Assembly (NCBI GenBank): GCA_964428385.1
Contig: CAYRYR010000035.1
Coordinates: forward strand, 1-24,750
From: JAFGOM01 sp964428385
Lineage (GTDB): Archaea; Halobacteriota; Methanomicrobia; Methanomicrobiales; Methanospirillaceae
Direction: 5' to 3'
Length of the DNA: 24,750 nucleotides
Part shown: positions 1 through 8,555 of the stretch, piece by piece
How the letters are laid out: each line of letters opens with the position of its first letter
How positions within the stretch are numbered: the first letter of the stretch is position 1
The notes under the pieces: model-generated
What the model was told of the DNA's origin: nothing
The model's database searches: none
The model's input: only the letters and a program-made list of their open reading frames with translations
Translations under genes and position numbers: made by a program

Positions 1-107
1 ATCTATCATGCATTGTCTGATAAAATAATGATCGATTTCGAGTATCCCTGCAATTTCACCCTGATACCTGCAAAACCTTACAAATCACGACCTCTTTTTG
101 GTAAACA

Positions 108-116
108 TTTATATTT
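108..116 (+). promoter_or_regulatory. Putative TATA box of the HTH-PAS gene
   Basis: TTTATATTT matches an archaeal TATA box. Initiation about 25 bases downstream would give a leader of roughly 55 bases ending at the ATG at 197. It also makes the upstream in-frame ATG at 98 unusable, because that codon would precede the transcription start. Assigned by eye only. Confidence 0.4.
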
Positions 117-196
117 GGAAATATGGTTTTATCCATGAAGAGCAAATAACACCTTGTTGTAGTCCAAAAACAATACTTATTAGGGGGAATCCAATT

Positions 197-2461
197 ATGA
201 CTGCGAAACAAAATCAAATATTCGAGGAAATTCTGGCAGTTTTTTCAAAAGGAAAAAATGTTCTCAGTATCTCTGATATATCAGAAAAATCCGGACACCA
301 TCGTCATACCATAGCAAGATATATGGATAGTCTGGTTCTTTCCGGAAAAGTGGAGATGCGACAACACGGACAGAAAAAAAAATATTTTCTCTCCTCTCTT
401 CAACCTGCTTCCTCTCTTCTCAATTTTTCAACTCATATGCTTATTATCTTAAATACAAATCTCACCATCAGATGGGCTAATGAAACGTTTATTAGAATGA
501 TTAATTCCACCTATCAGGCGATTAAAGATCTTCCTATTGAAACTCTTCATCTCGACCAGATTTTCGGAGAAGAACTCATCGAAACAATTCATTTAGTGAC
601 TTTTAGTGAGACCAGAATAATTGAGTCAAGTTTTACCTATGAAGATAAACCAGTAACATATCTTTTTACTATCTCATCAGTCTCCTTTTTTCAGCAACAG
701 CCGGCAATTGTAATCACCGGTGAAGATATCTCTGAAAAACGATCTCTTCAGGAAGCTATTCGTATAAATGAGATAAATCTCAGGGTAATAACTGAAAGTG
801 TCAGGGATATTATCATCAAATATGAAAAAGATGGCAGAATACGGTATGTTTCTCCTGCATGTGAATTGTTGACCGGTTATGTATCAACTGAACTTATTGA
901 TAGCGATATTTCAACATTTATTCATAGTGATGATCTGCAGAAACGCAACTCGTTGTTCGAAATAGATGTAGAGAATAGTTATCTCCCTCATACAACATTT
1001 CGATTTCACACGAAGACTGGAGACTGGATCTGGTTTGAAACAACAACAACTCCAAGAATGGGAGAACATGGCTCAATTGAAGAGTTTATATCTGTCTGGC
1101 GGGATATTACTGAACGACTTGAGGCAGAACGAATCGTTAAAGAAGCTCATCAACGCCTGGAACATATTCTGGAATTCCTCCCGGATCCTATTTTTGTTCT
1201 CGACAATGCAGGAAAGGTTACTACATGGAATCGTGCAATTGAAGAATTAACAGGAGTTATAAAACCTGATATCTTAGGGAAAGGAAATTATGAGGTTTCA
1301 AATGTATTTTATAACAGACGAGAGCCAATTCTTATCGATTATATATTAACCCAAAATCCTGCTATTTTAGAAAAATATACCAATTTTGTAATGGATCGGG
1401 ATATTGTCACGGCAGATGCACAGATTTATCATCCGGTCACCGGTAAGAAACTCTGGTTATGGATTAAATCTGCTCCTATCTATGATCTCAATGGAACTAT
1501 TATAGGGGCTATTGAAATTCTCCATGATATCAGTAAGCGCAAATTGATGGAACAGGAGATCAAGCGACAAAATGTGATATTAGAAGCGGTAAGTACCGCA
1601 GCAACTGCCATTCTTAATTCCCCCTCATTTTTGGAAGGTGTACAATATACCCTTCGCCTTATCGGAGAAGCAACAAATGTAAACAATGTATGCCTGTTTG
1701 AATATATTGATACAAAATGGGCTCTCCCTTATATGAAATTGAGAATGCAGTGGTCGTCTGAATCCAACTCTCATCAGGATCAGGAAAATGAATTAGTCAT
1801 TCCATCCTGGGAGGAAAATGAAAAATCAATCCTTAAAGAATTGATAATTGAGAGGCAACCTGTGTATCGGTTAGTAAAGGATCTTCCATTATCTGATCAG
1901 GAAGTATTTACCTTAACTAATACCCGTTCTCTTCTCTTTGTTCCTATCATCCTTGAAAAAACCATATGGGGGGTGGTTGGTTTTCTTGAGAATACATACG
2001 ATCGAGTTTTCAGTCAGAAAGAAATTCACGCTCTTGAAATTGCATCTGCTCTTATCGGAAGTGGCATGATGAGAATGAAAGCAAATGAAGAGATTGCGAA
2101 AAGCGAGCGCCAATTTCGAACACTCGCCCAGAATATTCCTGGAATTGTTTTTAGGTTATCACTTGCCGATTCTGCAACCGAATTCTTCAATGATAATCTG
2201 GAGTCAGTCACGGGATATACTATGCATGAGTTAGCGAGCGGACAATTTAGTTCACTTATCCCGTTGGTTATTCAGCAGGACAAAGAACGCGTTATTCAGA
2301 CAAAGAAAAATGCAATCACCCTTGGTAAGGCTTATGATATCCAGTTTCAGATAATTGATAAAAAGGGTAAAATCCGGACTCTGAAAGAGATGGGCAGACC
2401 CATACTTGATGATGCCGGAAGAGTTTTATCGATTGATGGGATTATTCAGGAAATATCATAA
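197..2461 (+). CDS. HTH / multi-PAS / GAF sensor protein without kinase domain
   Basis: Predicted 754-residue soluble sensor. Residues about 1-62 look like a winged helix-turn-helix (alternating helices followed by a basic KYFLSS wing). PAS domains follow at about 75-185, 194-308 and 318-450, a GAF domain at about 460-630, and a final PAS at about 640-754. The S-box ending DITER is clear in the second PAS. There is no histidine kinase or output enzyme domain and no membrane segment, so a DNA-binding one-component regulator, or a sensor that works through a partner, is inferred. I chose the ATG at 197 because AGGGGGAA lies 7 bases upstream and the HTH starts there; an in-frame ATG at 98 adds 33 residues with no domain and lies upstream of the likely TATA box. 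The ligand is unknown. Confidence 0.85.
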   Translation: MTAKQNQIFEEILAVFSKGKNVLSISDISEKSGHHRHTIARYMDSLVLSGKVEMRQHGQKKKYFLSSLQPASSLLNFSTHMLIILNTNLTIRWANETFIRMINSTYQAIKDLPIETLHLDQIFGEELIETIHLVTFSETRIIESSFTYEDKPVTYLFTISSVSFFQQQPAIVITGEDISEKRSLQEAIRINEINLRVITESVRDIIIKYEKDGRIRYVSPACELLTGYVSTELIDSDISTFIHSDDLQKRNSLFEIDVENSYLPHTTFRFHTKTGDWIWFETTTTPRMGEHGSIEEFISVWRDITERLEAERIVKEAHQRLEHILEFLPDPIFVLDNAGKVTTWNRAIEELTGVIKPDILGKGNYEVSNVFYNRREPILIDYILTQNPAILEKYTNFVMDRDIVTADAQIYHPVTGKKLWLWIKSAPIYDLNGTIIGAIEILHDISKRKLMEQEIKRQNVILEAVSTAATAILNSPSFLEGVQYTLRLIGEATNVNNVCLFEYIDTKWALPYMKLRMQWSSESNSHQDQENELVIPSWEENEKSILKELIIERQPVYRLVKDLPLSDQEVFTLTNTRSLLFVPIILEKTIWGVVGFLENTYDRVFSQKEIHALEIASALIGSGMMRMKANEEIAKSERQFRTLAQNIPGIVFRLSLADSATEFFNDNLESVTGYTMHELASGQFSSLIPLVIQQDKERVIQTKKNAITLGKAYDIQFQIIDKKGKIRTLKEMGRPILDDAGRVLSIDGIIQEIS

Positions 2462-2487
2462 CAAGGTTAATACCTGATTTCTCTCCG

Positions 2488-2494
2488 TTTTTTT
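2488..2494 (+). terminator. T-tract after the PAS sensor gene
   Basis: A run of seven T lies 27 bases after the stop codon. Archaeal RNA polymerases terminate at oligo-T tracts without needing a hairpin; none is obvious here. Confidence 0.4.
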
Positions 2495-2790
2495 AAAATA
2501 CATATGAAACCCTGATTATTTTACTATTAGATATGTTCAGAAAGCATTACAAACTATAGACTATACAGAGTCACCCATCATGTAACGATTCCCATCAGAG
2601 AGTTTTAAGGAGACTTATACTGATATACAATAGTTATAATGCTGTTATTAATTTTCATTCTGTGTCCAAAAATTCAACAATTGATTTACCACGGTTTATG
2701 ATTATAAAAAACCTTCAATCATTCTTTTTTTACGTATTTATGATAGCATAGCTAAATGCATTCCTTGTTGCAGGTACTTTCTGGCATTCC

Positions 2791-2800
2791 CATGTACATG
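2791..2800. promoter_or_regulatory. Putative TRP-box operator upstream of trpE
   Basis: CATGTACATG is a perfect 10-base palindrome containing TGTACA. It lies about 15 bases upstream of the trpE TATA box. TGTACA is the core of the TRP box bound by the repressor TrpY in Methanothermobacter. Two related sequences, GTGCAC at 2844-2849 and TGTACT at 2856-2861, sit around the expected transcription start. No trpY gene is in this window, so operator function is inferred from position and sequence only. Confidence 0.5.
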
Positions 2801-2814
2801 AAAATTCATCAATG

Positions 2815-2823
2815 TATAAATAT
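2815..2823 (+). promoter_or_regulatory. TATA box of the trp operon
   Basis: TATAAATAT is the best TATA match in the 447-base gap between the PAS sensor and trpE. It predicts initiation near 2842-2848, giving a leader of about 60 bases. That leader has no short reading frame rich in Trp codons, so bacterial-type attenuation is unlikely. The rest of the gap (2495-2790) is AT-rich with nothing recognisable. Confidence 0.6.
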
Positions 2824-2908
2824 GAGCATCAATATACATAATAGTGCACATTAGATGTACTACTAGACCTGTCTTATGTGACTGGATATTAGAGGTGATG
2901 CCGGTGGA

Positions 2909-4447
2909 ATGGATACTAAATTTAAACCAGATGCTATGAAACTCAATTATTCCCCTGAAGAATTCAGGGATATTGTTATGTCAGGAAAAAAACCGATGGT
3001 GGTGCCACTCTATACAACCATCCCGATGCCGAATTTAAAACCCTATGAGATGTTTCAAACATTGTATGGCAGAGAGGGTTTTTTACTTGAGTCAATGATG
3101 GGTGAACCACGAGAAGCGTCCTATTCTTTTCTGGGTGGAAAACCTCGTGCCATCATCAATATCGGGAGTACTCTGTCAGTTGATGGAGAAGAAGATCTGG
3201 TTTCCCTGTCTGGGATAAAGACAGATGATCCCCTGCAGTCCCTTCGTGATATTCTCTCCCAATTTGTATCGGTAAAGAATCCGGGTCAACGGTTCCTTGG
3301 AGGATGTATCGGGTACTGTTCCTATGATCTGGTGTATCAGTTGTATCCAACAGTCAGACCGTGCAGAACAGAGACGAGTGATTCTCCGGTTATCAGAGTA
3401 ATGATTGTAACCGATGGTCTTGTGTATGATTACAAAAATGAGTCTCTTCTTTTATATTCAAGCCCTGTCATTTCTGATGATACAGATTCCTCAGTAATGT
3501 ATAATGCTGCATATGATGCGATCTCTCTTTTGTACCGATCTATCATCACAAAAACTACCGGTAACACAGAGAAAAAACACAACGTACGGGAAGTAGAAGA
3601 ACCGGTTATTCTGGAACCACAATCTGAATCGATGTCACAGGATGAGTATGAAGATGCAGTCTGCAAGGCCCGGGAATACATCCGTGCTGGTGATATTTTT
3701 CAGGTCGTTCTCTCCCGTCAGGTGACCTATCACTTCACCGGTGATCCTCTCATTCTCTATGAAGCTGTCAGGAGGATAAATCCCGGTCCATATATGTTTT
3801 ACATCGGATTTCCTGATCAGTATATCATAGGTTCGAGCCCGGAGATGCTTGTCAGGGTTGAGGAGAAGACCATCACGACTGTGCCAATTGCCGGAACCCG
3901 TCCCAGAGGTAAGACTAAAAAAGAAGATGACCATTTTGCATCAGATCTCTTATCTGATGAGAAAGAACGGTCAGAGCACCTTATGCTCGTTGATCTTGCA
4001 CGAAATGATATCGGTCGGGTATCTGAATTCGGAAGTATCATGGTTGATGATTTTATGAAGATTGAGAAATTTTCTCATGTTCAGCATATTGTCTCATGTG
4101 TACATGGAACCCTTGAGGAAGGGTATGACTGTATCGACGCTCTTAAAGCCTGTTTTCCGGCGGGGACACTATCTGGTGCTCCAAAAGTGAGGGCAATGCA
4201 GATAATCGATGAGCTGGAACCAATCTGCCGGGGATTGTATGGTGGTGCGGTTGGATATTTCGGATTTGATGGGAATATGGATATGGCGATTGCTATACGG
4301 ACCGTGATTGCGAAAGATGGTTTAATGATCCTTCAGACCGGAGCCGGGATTGTAGCAGATTCTGTCCCTTCTCATGAGTATGAAGAGACAGAACATAAAG
4401 CAAAAGCGCTGATAACAGCATTACAAACCGTTAAAGGTGAATCATGA
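2909..4447 (+). CDS. trpE: Anthranilate synthase component I
   Basis: This 512-residue chorismate-binding subunit makes anthranilate from chorismate and glutamine-derived ammonia supplied by TrpG, the first committed step to tryptophan. Visible signatures are the LLES motif (59-62) linked to tryptophan feedback inhibition, PIAGTRPRG (326-334), HLMLVDLARND (357-367), FPAGTLSGAPK (416-426) and GAGIVADS near 478-485. LLES and the adjacent trpG distinguish it from aminodeoxychorismate or isochorismate synthases. The start at 2909 is supported by GAGGTGA about 10 bases upstream. The length is normal for the family. It is the promoter-proximal gene of trpEGDCFBA, and its stop codon overlaps the trpG start as ATGA, so the two subunits are probably translated in a coupled fashion. 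It is expected to be feedback-inhibited and controlled through the TGTACA site upstream. Confidence 0.97.
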   Translation: MDTKFKPDAMKLNYSPEEFRDIVMSGKKPMVVPLYTTIPMPNLKPYEMFQTLYGREGFLLESMMGEPREASYSFLGGKPRAIINIGSTLSVDGEEDLVSLSGIKTDDPLQSLRDILSQFVSVKNPGQRFLGGCIGYCSYDLVYQLYPTVRPCRTETSDSPVIRVMIVTDGLVYDYKNESLLLYSSPVISDDTDSSVMYNAAYDAISLLYRSIITKTTGNTEKKHNVREVEEPVILEPQSESMSQDEYEDAVCKAREYIRAGDIFQVVLSRQVTYHFTGDPLILYEAVRRINPGPYMFYIGFPDQYIIGSSPEMLVRVEEKTITTVPIAGTRPRGKTKKEDDHFASDLLSDEKERSEHLMLVDLARNDIGRVSEFGSIMVDDFMKIEKFSHVQHIVSCVHGTLEEGYDCIDALKACFPAGTLSGAPKVRAMQIIDELEPICRGLYGGAVGYFGFDGNMDMAIAIRTVIAKDGLMILQTGAGIVADSVPSHEYEETEHKAKALITALQTVKGES

Positions 4448-5022
4448 ATCTGCTTATCGTTGACTGCTATGATAGTTTCAGCTATAATCTCTACCAGCTT
4501 GCAGGTGAGCTTGGTGTCAGGGCCAGTGTCATCACCTCTGACAGACCCCTCAAAGAAGCAGAAGATCTCGGACCTGATCGTATTATCCTTTCACCAGGAC
4601 CGGGAACCCCTGAGCAGAGTGGAGTATGCCAGGATATTGTTACTGGATTGAGTCATGACGTCCCGACTCTTGGGGTCTGTCTTGGTCATCAGACGATATG
4701 TGCAGCTTTTCATGCCCGGGTAGTTCGTGCACCCCATCTTATGCATGGAAAGACTTCAGGTATATTACACACCAATAACGGCATATTTGCTACAATTCCC
4801 TCTCCTTTTCAGGCTACGCGATACCATTCCCTGATTGTGGATGAATCAACCCTGCCACCTGAACTCATTGTAACTGCCAGGAGCACGGATGATGGGTATG
4901 TCATGGGGGTTGAACATAGCAGGTTTCCGATATATGGGATTCAGTTCCATCCTGAGAGTATCCTGACACTAGAGGGCAGGAACCTTATCAGCAATTTTCT
5001 CTTTGGTGAGGTGAGGGCGTAA
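4444..5022 (+). CDS. trpG: Anthranilate synthase component II (glutamine amidotransferase)
   Basis: This 192-residue class I glutamine amidotransferase hydrolyses glutamine and channels ammonia to TrpE. The catalytic triad is visible: Cys79 in GVCLGHQ, with His169 and Glu171 in GIQFHPES. The oxyanion-region motif LSPGPGTPEQ is at 49-58. The length is normal for a stand-alone TrpG, with no fusion to TrpD. It overlaps trpE by four bases (ATGA) and trpD by one base (TAATG). Homologues (PabA) serve folate synthesis in bacteria, but the operon context fixes this one to tryptophan. Confidence 0.96.
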   Translation: MNLLIVDCYDSFSYNLYQLAGELGVRASVITSDRPLKEAEDLGPDRIILSPGPGTPEQSGVCQDIVTGLSHDVPTLGVCLGHQTICAAFHARVVRAPHLMHGKTSGILHTNNGIFATIPSPFQATRYHSLIVDESTLPPELIVTARSTDDGYVMGVEHSRFPIYGIQFHPESILTLEGRNLISNFLFGEVRA

Positions 5023-6038
5023 TGATGCAGGACGTGATCGCCAGCCTCCTTGCAGGTGTTGATCTCTCTCCTGATAAAGCTAAGGCGGTAATGCAGTATA
5101 TCATGGATGGCAACGCAACAGATGCCCAGATTGGCTCTTTTCTGACCGCTCTTCACATTAAAGGAGAGAGTATCGAAGAAATCTCCGCCTTTGCAGAGGT
5201 CATGCGGGATCATGCCATTCTCATCCATCCGGGTTCCTGTGGTATGCGTGTAGATACCTGTGGAACCGGGGGCGACGGAAAAAAGACTTTTAACATCAGC
5301 ACCGCAGCAGCGTTTGTCACCGCAGCAGCTGGAGTCTGTGTTGTGAAACATGGCAATAGAAGTGCATCCGGATCATGTGGATCAGCAGATCTTCTTGAGG
5401 CACTTGGTGTCAGGATAGATATCTCTCCTACCCGTGTCACAGAAATTGTAGAAGATATCGGAATAGGATTTTTATTTGCCCAGGTTCATCACCCGGCGAT
5501 GAGGCATGTAGCAGCAGCACGTCGTGAGATAGGGTTTCGCAGTGTCTTTAACATTTTAGGGCCTCTCTCAAATCCGGCTTTTGCAACTGCCCAACTCCTT
5601 GGTGTGTACTCTCCTTCCCTCTGTGTTCCTCTTGCACACGTCCTCTCTGCTCTTGGAGTACAGCAGGCGATGGTAGTGCATGGAGACGGACTTGATGAGA
5701 TGACCATAACAGGAAAAACCGTGGTAGCAGAACTCAATAACAGAACGGTAACCTCGTATGAACTTGACTGTCGTGAATACGGTTTTTCCTATGCTGACGG
5801 AAAAACTCTGAGAGGAGGAGATCCTGCAACAAACGCAGCGATTATCAAGTCTGTTTTTTCCGGAAAACCGGGTCCACAACAGGATATTGTTGCTCTGAAT
5901 GCAGGTGCTGCCATTTATCTGGGGGGAGGATCCCCAAATATCAGTGCGGGTATACAAAGGGCACTTTTGATGATACAAACCGGAGCAGTAGAAGAGAAAC
6001 TGGATCAATTGATACAGGCAACCGGGCAGGCATCATGA
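5022..6038 (+). CDS. trpD: Anthranilate phosphoribosyltransferase
   Basis: This 338-residue enzyme joins anthranilate to phosphoribosyl pyrophosphate. The diphosphate-binding loop GTGGDG is at 81-86, followed by NISTAAAF, then KHGNRSASGSCGSADLLEALG starting at 109 and NILGPLSNP later, all hallmarks of the family. The N-terminal helical domain of glycosyltransferase family 3 covers about residues 1-65. The start at 5022 overlaps the trpG stop (TAATG). A second ATG follows immediately, and either would give essentially the same protein. The stop overlaps the trpC start as ATGA. Confidence 0.96.
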   Translation: MMQDVIASLLAGVDLSPDKAKAVMQYIMDGNATDAQIGSFLTALHIKGESIEEISAFAEVMRDHAILIHPGSCGMRVDTCGTGGDGKKTFNISTAAAFVTAAAGVCVVKHGNRSASGSCGSADLLEALGVRIDISPTRVTEIVEDIGIGFLFAQVHHPAMRHVAAARREIGFRSVFNILGPLSNPAFATAQLLGVYSPSLCVPLAHVLSALGVQQAMVVHGDGLDEMTITGKTVVAELNNRTVTSYELDCREYGFSYADGKTLRGGDPATNAAIIKSVFSGKPGPQQDIVALNAGAAIYLGGGSPNISAGIQRALLMIQTGAVEEKLDQLIQATGQAS

Positions 6039-6790
6039 TACTTGATGAGATAGTACAAAAAACCAGTGAGCGTGTCTCACAACTGCCAGGCACGTTTTCG
6101 CTTCAAAAACCTCTGGAAAAGAGACATTTTATGAAAGCTCTGACTAGTGTCAGACATAAAAAAGCTGTTATTGCTGAGATGAAATTTTCATCCCCTTCCA
6201 AGGGGTGTATCAGAAAAGAACCTGATATCAGAGCACTTGCACATGCATTCGCAGACGGAGGTGCCAGTGCCATCTCGGTTCTTACCGAGCCATTTTACTT
6301 TGGTGGGAATACTGATACCATTGCCATTGTTAAGGAAGAAGTTTCCTTACCGGTTCTTCGAAAGGATTTTATTATTGATGAACGGCAGCTCCAGGAGACA
6401 CAGTTACTTGGAGCCGATGCAGTTCTCCTGATTGCAGGAATCTTACATAATCGGCTCAAATCCTTTGTACAGCGTTCGATTTCGCTTGGACTTGAGCCTC
6501 TTGTAGAGGTCAGGAACAAAAAAGAAGCTGCATGTGCAGTTGCAAGTGGTGCAAAAATGATTGGAATAAACAACCGGGATCTTACCACCTTACAGATTAA
6601 TGTATCAACAACTACTATGCTCGCTCCGATGATCCGGGAGGCAGGAGTTGTGGTTGTATCTGAGAGCGGGCTTGTCTGGCCATGTGATATTCGGTACCTT
6701 GATGCATACGCTGATGCATATCTTATCGGTTCATCCATCATGGCAGCAAAAGATCCAAAAAAACGCCTGGAGGGATTTGTATACGCGTAA
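6035..6790 (+). CDS. trpC: Indole-3-glycerol phosphate synthase
   Basis: This 251-residue TIM-barrel enzyme closes the indole ring from carboxyphenylaminodeoxyribulose phosphate. Expected residues are present: Glu48 and Lys50 in VIAEMKFSSPSKG, catalytic Lys110 in LRKDF, Glu158 in LVEVRN, Asn179-Asn180 in IGINNRDL, and the phosphate-binding VSESGL near 208-213. It starts at an ATGA overlap with trpD. Its last codons contain the ribosome binding site and probable start of trpF, so the two reading frames overlap by about ten bases. Confidence 0.96.
   Translation: MILDEIVQKTSERVSQLPGTFSLQKPLEKRHFMKALTSVRHKKAVIAEMKFSSPSKGCIRKEPDIRALAHAFADGGASAISVLTEPFYFGGNTDTIAIVKEEVSLPVLRKDFIIDERQLQETQLLGADAVLLIAGILHNRLKSFVQRSISLGLEPLVEVRNKKEAACAVASGAKMIGINNRDLTTLQINVSTTTMLAPMIREAGVVVVSESGLVWPCDIRYLDAYADAYLIGSSIMAAKDPKKRLEGFVYA
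6769..6774 (+). promoter_or_regulatory. Ribosome binding site deciding the trpF start
   Basis: GGAGGG lies inside the end of trpC and ends 6 bases before an ATA codon in the trpF frame (6781-6783). The spacing is ideal for that codon. No standard start codon exists in the trpF frame between the upstream stop (6712-6714) and the GTG at 6862. Confidence 0.6.
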
Positions 6791-7356
6791 AGATCTGTGG
6801 GATAACCCGTCCGGCAGATGCCCTTGCGGCAGAAAAGGCAGGTGCTGCGGCAATTGGTGTTGTGGTATTTTCAGACTCAAAACGACTCATATCTCCTGAC
6901 CGTGCACGTGAAATCTTCTCATCAGTCGGCCCGTTTATCACGAGGGTCTGTGTATCACATACAACCTCAGAAGAAGAATGGAAAAAAATCCTTGCGATAG
7001 GTCCTGATGTAGTCCAGATATCACATCCGTTTGTGATTCCAAAATCAGCCGGAGTCAGGGTTATACGGGTTATTCAGCCTGGCTCTCCTATTCCAGAGGA
7101 CGCTGATGCTATCATTGTTGACGCGAGCAGAGGCACCGGGCTGGTATATGATGAGGAGTTTTTTCGAGAGATTCAGAGCAGGACAAAGATCCCGGTTATC
7201 CTTGCCGGAGGTCTGACTCCTGATACGGTTGCAGAAACGGTCAGGCAGCTGAGACCCTATGCAGTAGATGTTGCATCAGGCGTTGAGTCAGCTCCCGGGA
7301 TCAAAGATCATGCATTGATACAGGCATTTGTGAAGAATGCACAGGAAATATTATGA
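6781..7356 (+). CDS. trpF: Phosphoribosylanthranilate isomerase, apparent ATA start
   Basis: This TIM-barrel enzyme carries out the Amadori rearrangement of phosphoribosylanthranilate. Read from ATA at 6781 it has 191 residues and begins IRVKICGIT, which contains the catalytic cysteine; the general-acid aspartate is in IIVDASRGTG, and the phosphate loop is around ILAGGLTPDTV. From the in-frame stop at 6712 to that motif there is no ATG, GTG or TTG. The first standard start is GTG at 6862, which would remove 27 residues including the catalytic cysteine. GGAGGG at 6769-6774 fits initiation at 6781. Either a rare AUA start is used, or a base is wrong in the assembly or mutated (ATG to ATA). The gene overlaps the end of trpC and its stop overlaps trpB as ATGA. 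Function is clear; the exact start is inferred. Confidence 0.88.
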   Translation: MRVKICGITRPADALAAEKAGAAAIGVVVFSDSKRLISPDRAREIFSSVGPFITRVCVSHTTSEEEWKKILAIGPDVVQISHPFVIPKSAGVRVIRVIQPGSPIPEDADAIIVDASRGTGLVYDEEFFREIQSRTKIPVILAGGLTPDTVAETVRQLRPYAVDVASGVESAPGIKDHALIQAFVKNAQEIL

Positions 7357-8555
7357 CTGAGACTGAGATGATTGCCGGTAGTAATCGTGAAAGAACCCGT
7401 TTTGGCTCATATGGGGGCCAGTTTGTTCCTGAAACCCTTATGAATGCACTGATTGAACTTGAGAAAGCCTATCTGCAGGCAAAGATGGATCCTGCCTTTG
7501 TTAGGGAATTAGACTCTCTCTTAAGAGATTTTGCCGGCAGAGAGACTCCGCTCACATTCTGTCCTTCGATATCAGAAGATCTCAAATGCAGGGTCTATCT
7601 GAAACGAGAGGATCTGCTCCATTCAGGTGCACATAAAATAAATAATGCACTTGGTCAGGCCCTGTTAGCAAAATATATGGGAAAAAATCGTCTGATTGCA
7701 GAGACCGGGGCTGGACAGCATGGGGTAGCAACTGCCATTGTGGGTGCAGCTCTGAACCTCTCTGTCGATGTCTTTATGGGTGAAGTTGACTGCACCCGTC
7801 AGGCTCTGAATGTTGCCAGGATGAAGATGCTTGGTGCACGGGTTATCCCGGTCTCTACAGGGACGAAAACGCTTAAAGATGCGACAAATGAGGCGTTACG
7901 AAACTGGGTTGCACGGGTAACTGATACCCACTACCTCATTGGATCGGTCGTCGGCCCTCATCCCTTCCCAACAATTGTGCGTGATTTTCAGTCAGTCATC
8001 GGAATTGAGACCCGAAAACAGATAATATTGAGGGAAGGCAGACTTCCTGATTGTATCATTGCCTGTGTTGGTGGTGGTTCGAATGCGATAGGGATGTTTT
8101 ATCCGTTTTTAGCCGATGATGTGGCACTCTTTGGTGTTGAAGCGGGTGGCGAGGGACTTGATGCCAGGCATGGAGCAACGCTTTGTAAAGGTAACCCTGG
8201 TATCCTGCATGGTGCATTCTCCTACCTGTTACAGGATGAGTATGGGCAGGTATCTGAGTCCCACAGTATATCAGCAGGGCTTGATTATCCAGGAGTAGGT
8301 CCTGAACATGCGATGCTCAAAGATACAGGCAGAGTGCACTATGAGGCTGTCACTGATGCAAAAGCACTTGAAGCCTTTTTATACCTGTCTCAAAAGGAAG
8401 GAATTGTTCCTGCTCTTGAGTCATCCCATGCAATTGCGTTTGCCCGCAGATTGGGACCTGATTTGTCAGAAGATAGTATCATGATAATTAACCTGTCAGG
8501 TCGTGGGGATAAAGATGTTGAGACGGTTGTGGCACTCATGGGAGATCGGTTATGA
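7353..8555 (+). CDS. trpB: Tryptophan synthase beta subunit
   Basis: This 400-residue PLP enzyme condenses indole with serine to make tryptophan. Lys95 in SGAHKINNALGQ is the Schiff-base lysine, Glu117 in AETGAGQHG is the catalytic acid/base, and the phosphate-binding GGGSNAIG is at 240-247. Length and motifs match the TrpB1 type that pairs with TrpA, rather than the longer TrpB2. The start forms an ATGA overlap with trpF, and the stop overlaps trpA (ATGA). A second in-frame ATG at codon 6 is possible. Confidence 0.97.
   Translation: MTETEMIAGSNRERTRFGSYGGQFVPETLMNALIELEKAYLQAKMDPAFVRELDSLLRDFAGRETPLTFCPSISEDLKCRVYLKREDLLHSGAHKINNALGQALLAKYMGKNRLIAETGAGQHGVATAIVGAALNLSVDVFMGEVDCTRQALNVARMKMLGARVIPVSTGTKTLKDATNEALRNWVARVTDTHYLIGSVVGPHPFPTIVRDFQSVIGIETRKQIILREGRLPDCIIACVGGGSNAIGMFYPFLADDVALFGVEAGGEGLDARHGATLCKGNPGILHGAFSYLLQDEYGQVSESHSISAGLDYPGVGPEHAMLKDTGRVHYEAVTDAKALEAFLYLSQKEGIVPALESSHAIAFARRLGPDLSEDSIMIINLSGRGDKDVETVVALMGDRL

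Noticed and set aside
98..196. Upstream in-frame ATG extending the PAS sensor by 33 residues
   Set aside because: It lies before the likely TATA box (108-116), adds no domain, and the ATG at 197 has a strong AGGGGGAA site.
2824..2908. Trp leader peptide / attenuator
   Set aside because: No short frame with Trp codons and no competing hairpins with a T-tract in the leader.
6862..7356. trpF starting at GTG 6862
   Set aside because: This version lacks the catalytic cysteine and first beta strand of the barrel, although they are encoded in frame directly upstream behind a GGAGGG site.
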